Source: Nitrospirae bacterium RBG_19FT_COMBO_42_15 (GTDB lineage: Bacteria; Nitrospirota; CAKKRA01; 9FT-COMBO-42-15). From it: a DNA stretch of 7,406 nt. The stretch spans positions 1 through 7,406 of the forward strand of contig MHEL01000075.1 of NCBI GenBank assembly GCA_001803815.1, given 5' to 3'. Below the pieces are notes generated by a model. The model was not told where the DNA came from. It made no database searches and saw only the letters and a list, made by a program, of their open reading frames with translations. Both the position numbers and the translations under genes were made by a program. Position 1 is the first letter of the stretch. Every line of letters begins with the position of its first letter. Positions 5,610 through 7,406 of the stretch are shown piece after piece.

Positions 5610-7406
5610 TGAAGGAAAAGATTTTCAAGGCAATTGCAAGACTTTCACACACGCATTATAAAAAGGTTATAATTGTCAGCATTTTATTGACACTTATATT
5701 TGGTTTTTTAGCATTAAGGCTTCAGCTCGCCACAGACATCGTTAACCTCCTTCCGTCAAAATCTAAAGTCTCAAAGGATTTTATGGGAGCAATAAAGGAC
5801 TTTGGCACCCTTGATTTTCTTGTGGTAGTTGTTCAGGCAAAAGATACCACCTCACCTCAGTCCTCTACACATTTAAAACTCTTTGCTGATGAATTTGCAA
5901 AGAGACTTTCTGCCACAAACCTTCTTAAAGGGATAGATTATAAAATCTCTGAAAAGCAAAAGGAATTTTTCAAAGAGCATTTCACAAAGGATATGTTCCT
6001 TTTCCTTACAGAAAAAGAGCTTGATGCAATAAGGGAAAAATTAAATGATGAGGAGATAGAGAAGCAAATAAAAAAGAACAGGTCTATCCTTATCTCACAG
6101 GCTTCTTTTGGAATGAAAGAGCTTGTTCGCGTTGACCCGCTCGGTCTTTTGCCGATATTAAAGGATTTCTTTAGCAGCGGAAGCGGCGGGTTCAGGTTTG
6201 ATATGATGGACGGCTACTTTTTATCAGAGGACAGGACAACCCTGCTGATGCTCGCAAGGCCTGTTAAAGGCGCATTGGATGTTGAATTTGCAAAGGTATT
6301 AATGTCAGAGGCAAAGAGGATAGAGAAAGAAATAGTAGTAGAAAAAAAGCTTAATGAGAAAATAAAGGTCGGGTATACAGGCGGCTATCCGATTGCAGTT
6401 GGCGATGAGGCGACAATAAAAAGGGACATGATGCTGACCTTTGTATCATCATTTTTTGCTATCCTGCTCTTATTCTATTTTGCCTACAGAGGCCTTGCAA
6501 TTCTTGTTTACATTTCAATACCTCTCCAGATGTCTCTAATATGGTCTTTTGGCATCTCGTATATTTTTCTTGGCCAGTTGAATATGGTGACAGTTGCATT
6601 TGCCGCTATCTTAATGGGGCTCGGCATTGATTTTGCCATTCATATATACAACAGGTATTTAGAGGAGATAGATAAAGGCGCTGATATTGTTCAGGGTCTT
6701 GAGGCGACATTAGCTGGTGTTGGAAAGGGAATATTTACAGGCGCTGCTACAACAGCAACTGCATTTTATTTGTTAATGCTTACCGACTTCAGGGGACTCT
6801 CTGAACTTGGCTTTATGTGCGGAACAGGCATCTTATCAAGCATGTTAACCATGTATCTTGTGCTTCCGAGCATTATGATATGGCGCGCCAAGTCTTCAAA
6901 AAAACCTGTTGTTAAAGGGAGGCTGAATCCATTTGGACTTGATATTGCAGCAAGGCATATAGTCAGATATCCAAAGACAATCCTTGCCATTGCCATTGGT
7001 CTTACAATATTTTTGGGCTATAAGGCGCTATTTTTAGGCTTTGATTCAGATTTTAAAAAGATGCGTCCAGAAGGCATGGAGGCAATGGTTTTGCAGGATT
7101 TAATTATGGAGAAGTTCAGCGGCTCTGGTTATCAGATTATGGTGATTACAGAATCAAATGACCTGCAGGCTGCGCTTGAGAAGAATGATTCCATTGCCAT
7201 GTCCTTGAGGCCGTTTGTTAAAGACGGCTCTTTAGTATCCTTTGATTCCTTAGCTACATTTCTGCCTTCTATAAAAAGACAGGAGGCAAGCATTGAAAAG
7301 GTAAGCGCATTTCCCATTGAAAGGGCTGTACATACTTTGCAAAGGTCATTAAAGGAGAATGGATTTAAGACTGATATTTACAAAGACTATATAAATGTCA
7401 TGAAAA
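5609..7406 (+). CDS. RND/MMPL-family exporter, HpnN-like, N-terminal 599 residues
   Basis: The frame is open from GTG 5609 to the window end (599 codons), so the C-terminal part is missing. GTG is the only reasonable start: an in-frame TAA lies at 5603-5605, GAGG at 5595-5598 precedes it, and it overlaps the previous TAG (TAGTG). RND layout is visible: a first membrane helix (20-36), a large extracytoplasmic domain (about 38-270) opening with TDIVNLLPS, then five helices (about 275-293, 295-317, 325-346, 373-390, 397-421) with the core motif MGLGIDFAIH, Asp341 being the likely proton-relay residue, and a second-half first helix (457-472) followed by the start of a second extracytoplasmic domain. 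The family exports lipids or other hydrophobic molecules using the proton gradient; HpnN moves hopanoids in Gram-negative bacteria. No hopanoid gene is visible here, so the cargo is unknown; a product of the neighbouring glycosyltransferases is one possibility. Confidence 0.88.
   Translation, partial: MKEKIFKAIARLSHTHYKKVIIVSILLTLIFGFLALRLQLATDIVNLLPSKSKVSKDFMGAIKDFGTLDFLVVVVQAKDTTSPQSSTHLKLFADEFAKRLSATNLLKGIDYKISEKQKEFFKEHFTKDMFLFLTEKELDAIREKLNDEEIEKQIKKNRSILISQASFGMKELVRVDPLGLLPILKDFFSSGSGGFRFDMMDGYFLSEDRTTLLMLARPVKGALDVEFAKVLMSEAKRIEKEIVVEKKLNEKIKVGYTGGYPIAVGDEATIKRDMMLTFVSSFFAILLLFYFAYRGLAILVYISIPLQMSLIWSFGISYIFLGQLNMVTVAFAAILMGLGIDFAIHIYNRYLEEIDKGADIVQGLEATLAGVGKGIFTGAATTATAFYLLMLTDFRGLSELGFMCGTGILSSMLTMYLVLPSIMIWRAKSSKKPVVKGRLNPFGLDIAARHIVRYPKTILAIAIGLTIFLGYKALFLGFDSDFKKMRPEGMEAMVLQDLIMEKFSGSGYQIMVITESNDLQAALEKNDSIAMSLRPFVKDGSLVSFDSLATFLPSIKRQEASIEKVSAFPIERAVHTLQRSLKENGFKTDIYKDYINVMK

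Noticed and set aside
6766..6996. Minus-strand open frames inside the exporter, antiporter and transferase genes
   Set aside because: They run opposite to strongly recognisable coding sequence, lack ribosome binding sites and resemble no protein I know. I see no credible gene on the minus strand.

Overview
The window reads as one strand of a bacterial chromosome carrying a single long, tightly packed + strand operon. Codon use favours AGG/AGA for Arg and ATA for Ile. Two kinds of interspersed palindromic repeat are present whose translated products (SPLTKGG-type and FRxND-type peptides) I know from many environmental genomes, especially Nitrospirota and Deltaproteobacteria-like lineages. I therefore suspect an uncultivated bacterium of that sort, but the sequence alone does not fix the phylum.

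Layout. Positions 1-317 hold the 3' part of an uncharacterised small helical protein. Positions 318-501 are a regulatory interval: a sigma70-type promoter (353-382), a short structured leader (about 388-431), and a strong intrinsic terminator (438-488) just upstream of the next ribosome binding site, which is the arrangement of a transcription attenuator or riboswitch. From 502 to the end of the window six genes follow without a clear internal terminator: a cation/Ca2+ antiporter of the YrbG type (502-1515), a HAD-IIB phosphatase of the mannosyl-3-phosphoglycerate phosphatase family (1515-2420), a glycosyltransferase resembling mannosylglycerate synthase (2470-3687), a small five-helix membrane protein related to the membrane part of MscS-like channels (3692-4390), a glycosyltransferase resembling glucosyl-3-phosphoglycerate synthase (4401-5609), and the first 599 residues of an RND/MMPL exporter (5609-7406, running off the window). 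Junctions are overlaps (TAATG, TAGTG) or gaps of 4-10 bases; the one exception is the phosphatase/first glycosyltransferase gap (49 bases), which sits directly beside a repeat insertion.

How the genes may work together (inference). A GpgS-like transferase plus an MPGP-type phosphatase is the two-step route to glucosylglycerate; an MGS-like transferase suggests a second sugar transfer or a parallel one-step route. With an ion antiporter and an MscS-like membrane protein this looks like a salt/osmotic adaptation cassette making a glycosylglycerate solute. The RND/MMPL exporter is of a type that usually moves lipids, so a glycolipid or cell-envelope role is a serious alternative.

The most unusual points are the attenuator-like leader before the antiporter, and the phosphatase gene invaded by two different palindromic repeats: one read through in frame inside the protein, the other supplying the last 22 residues and the stop codon.
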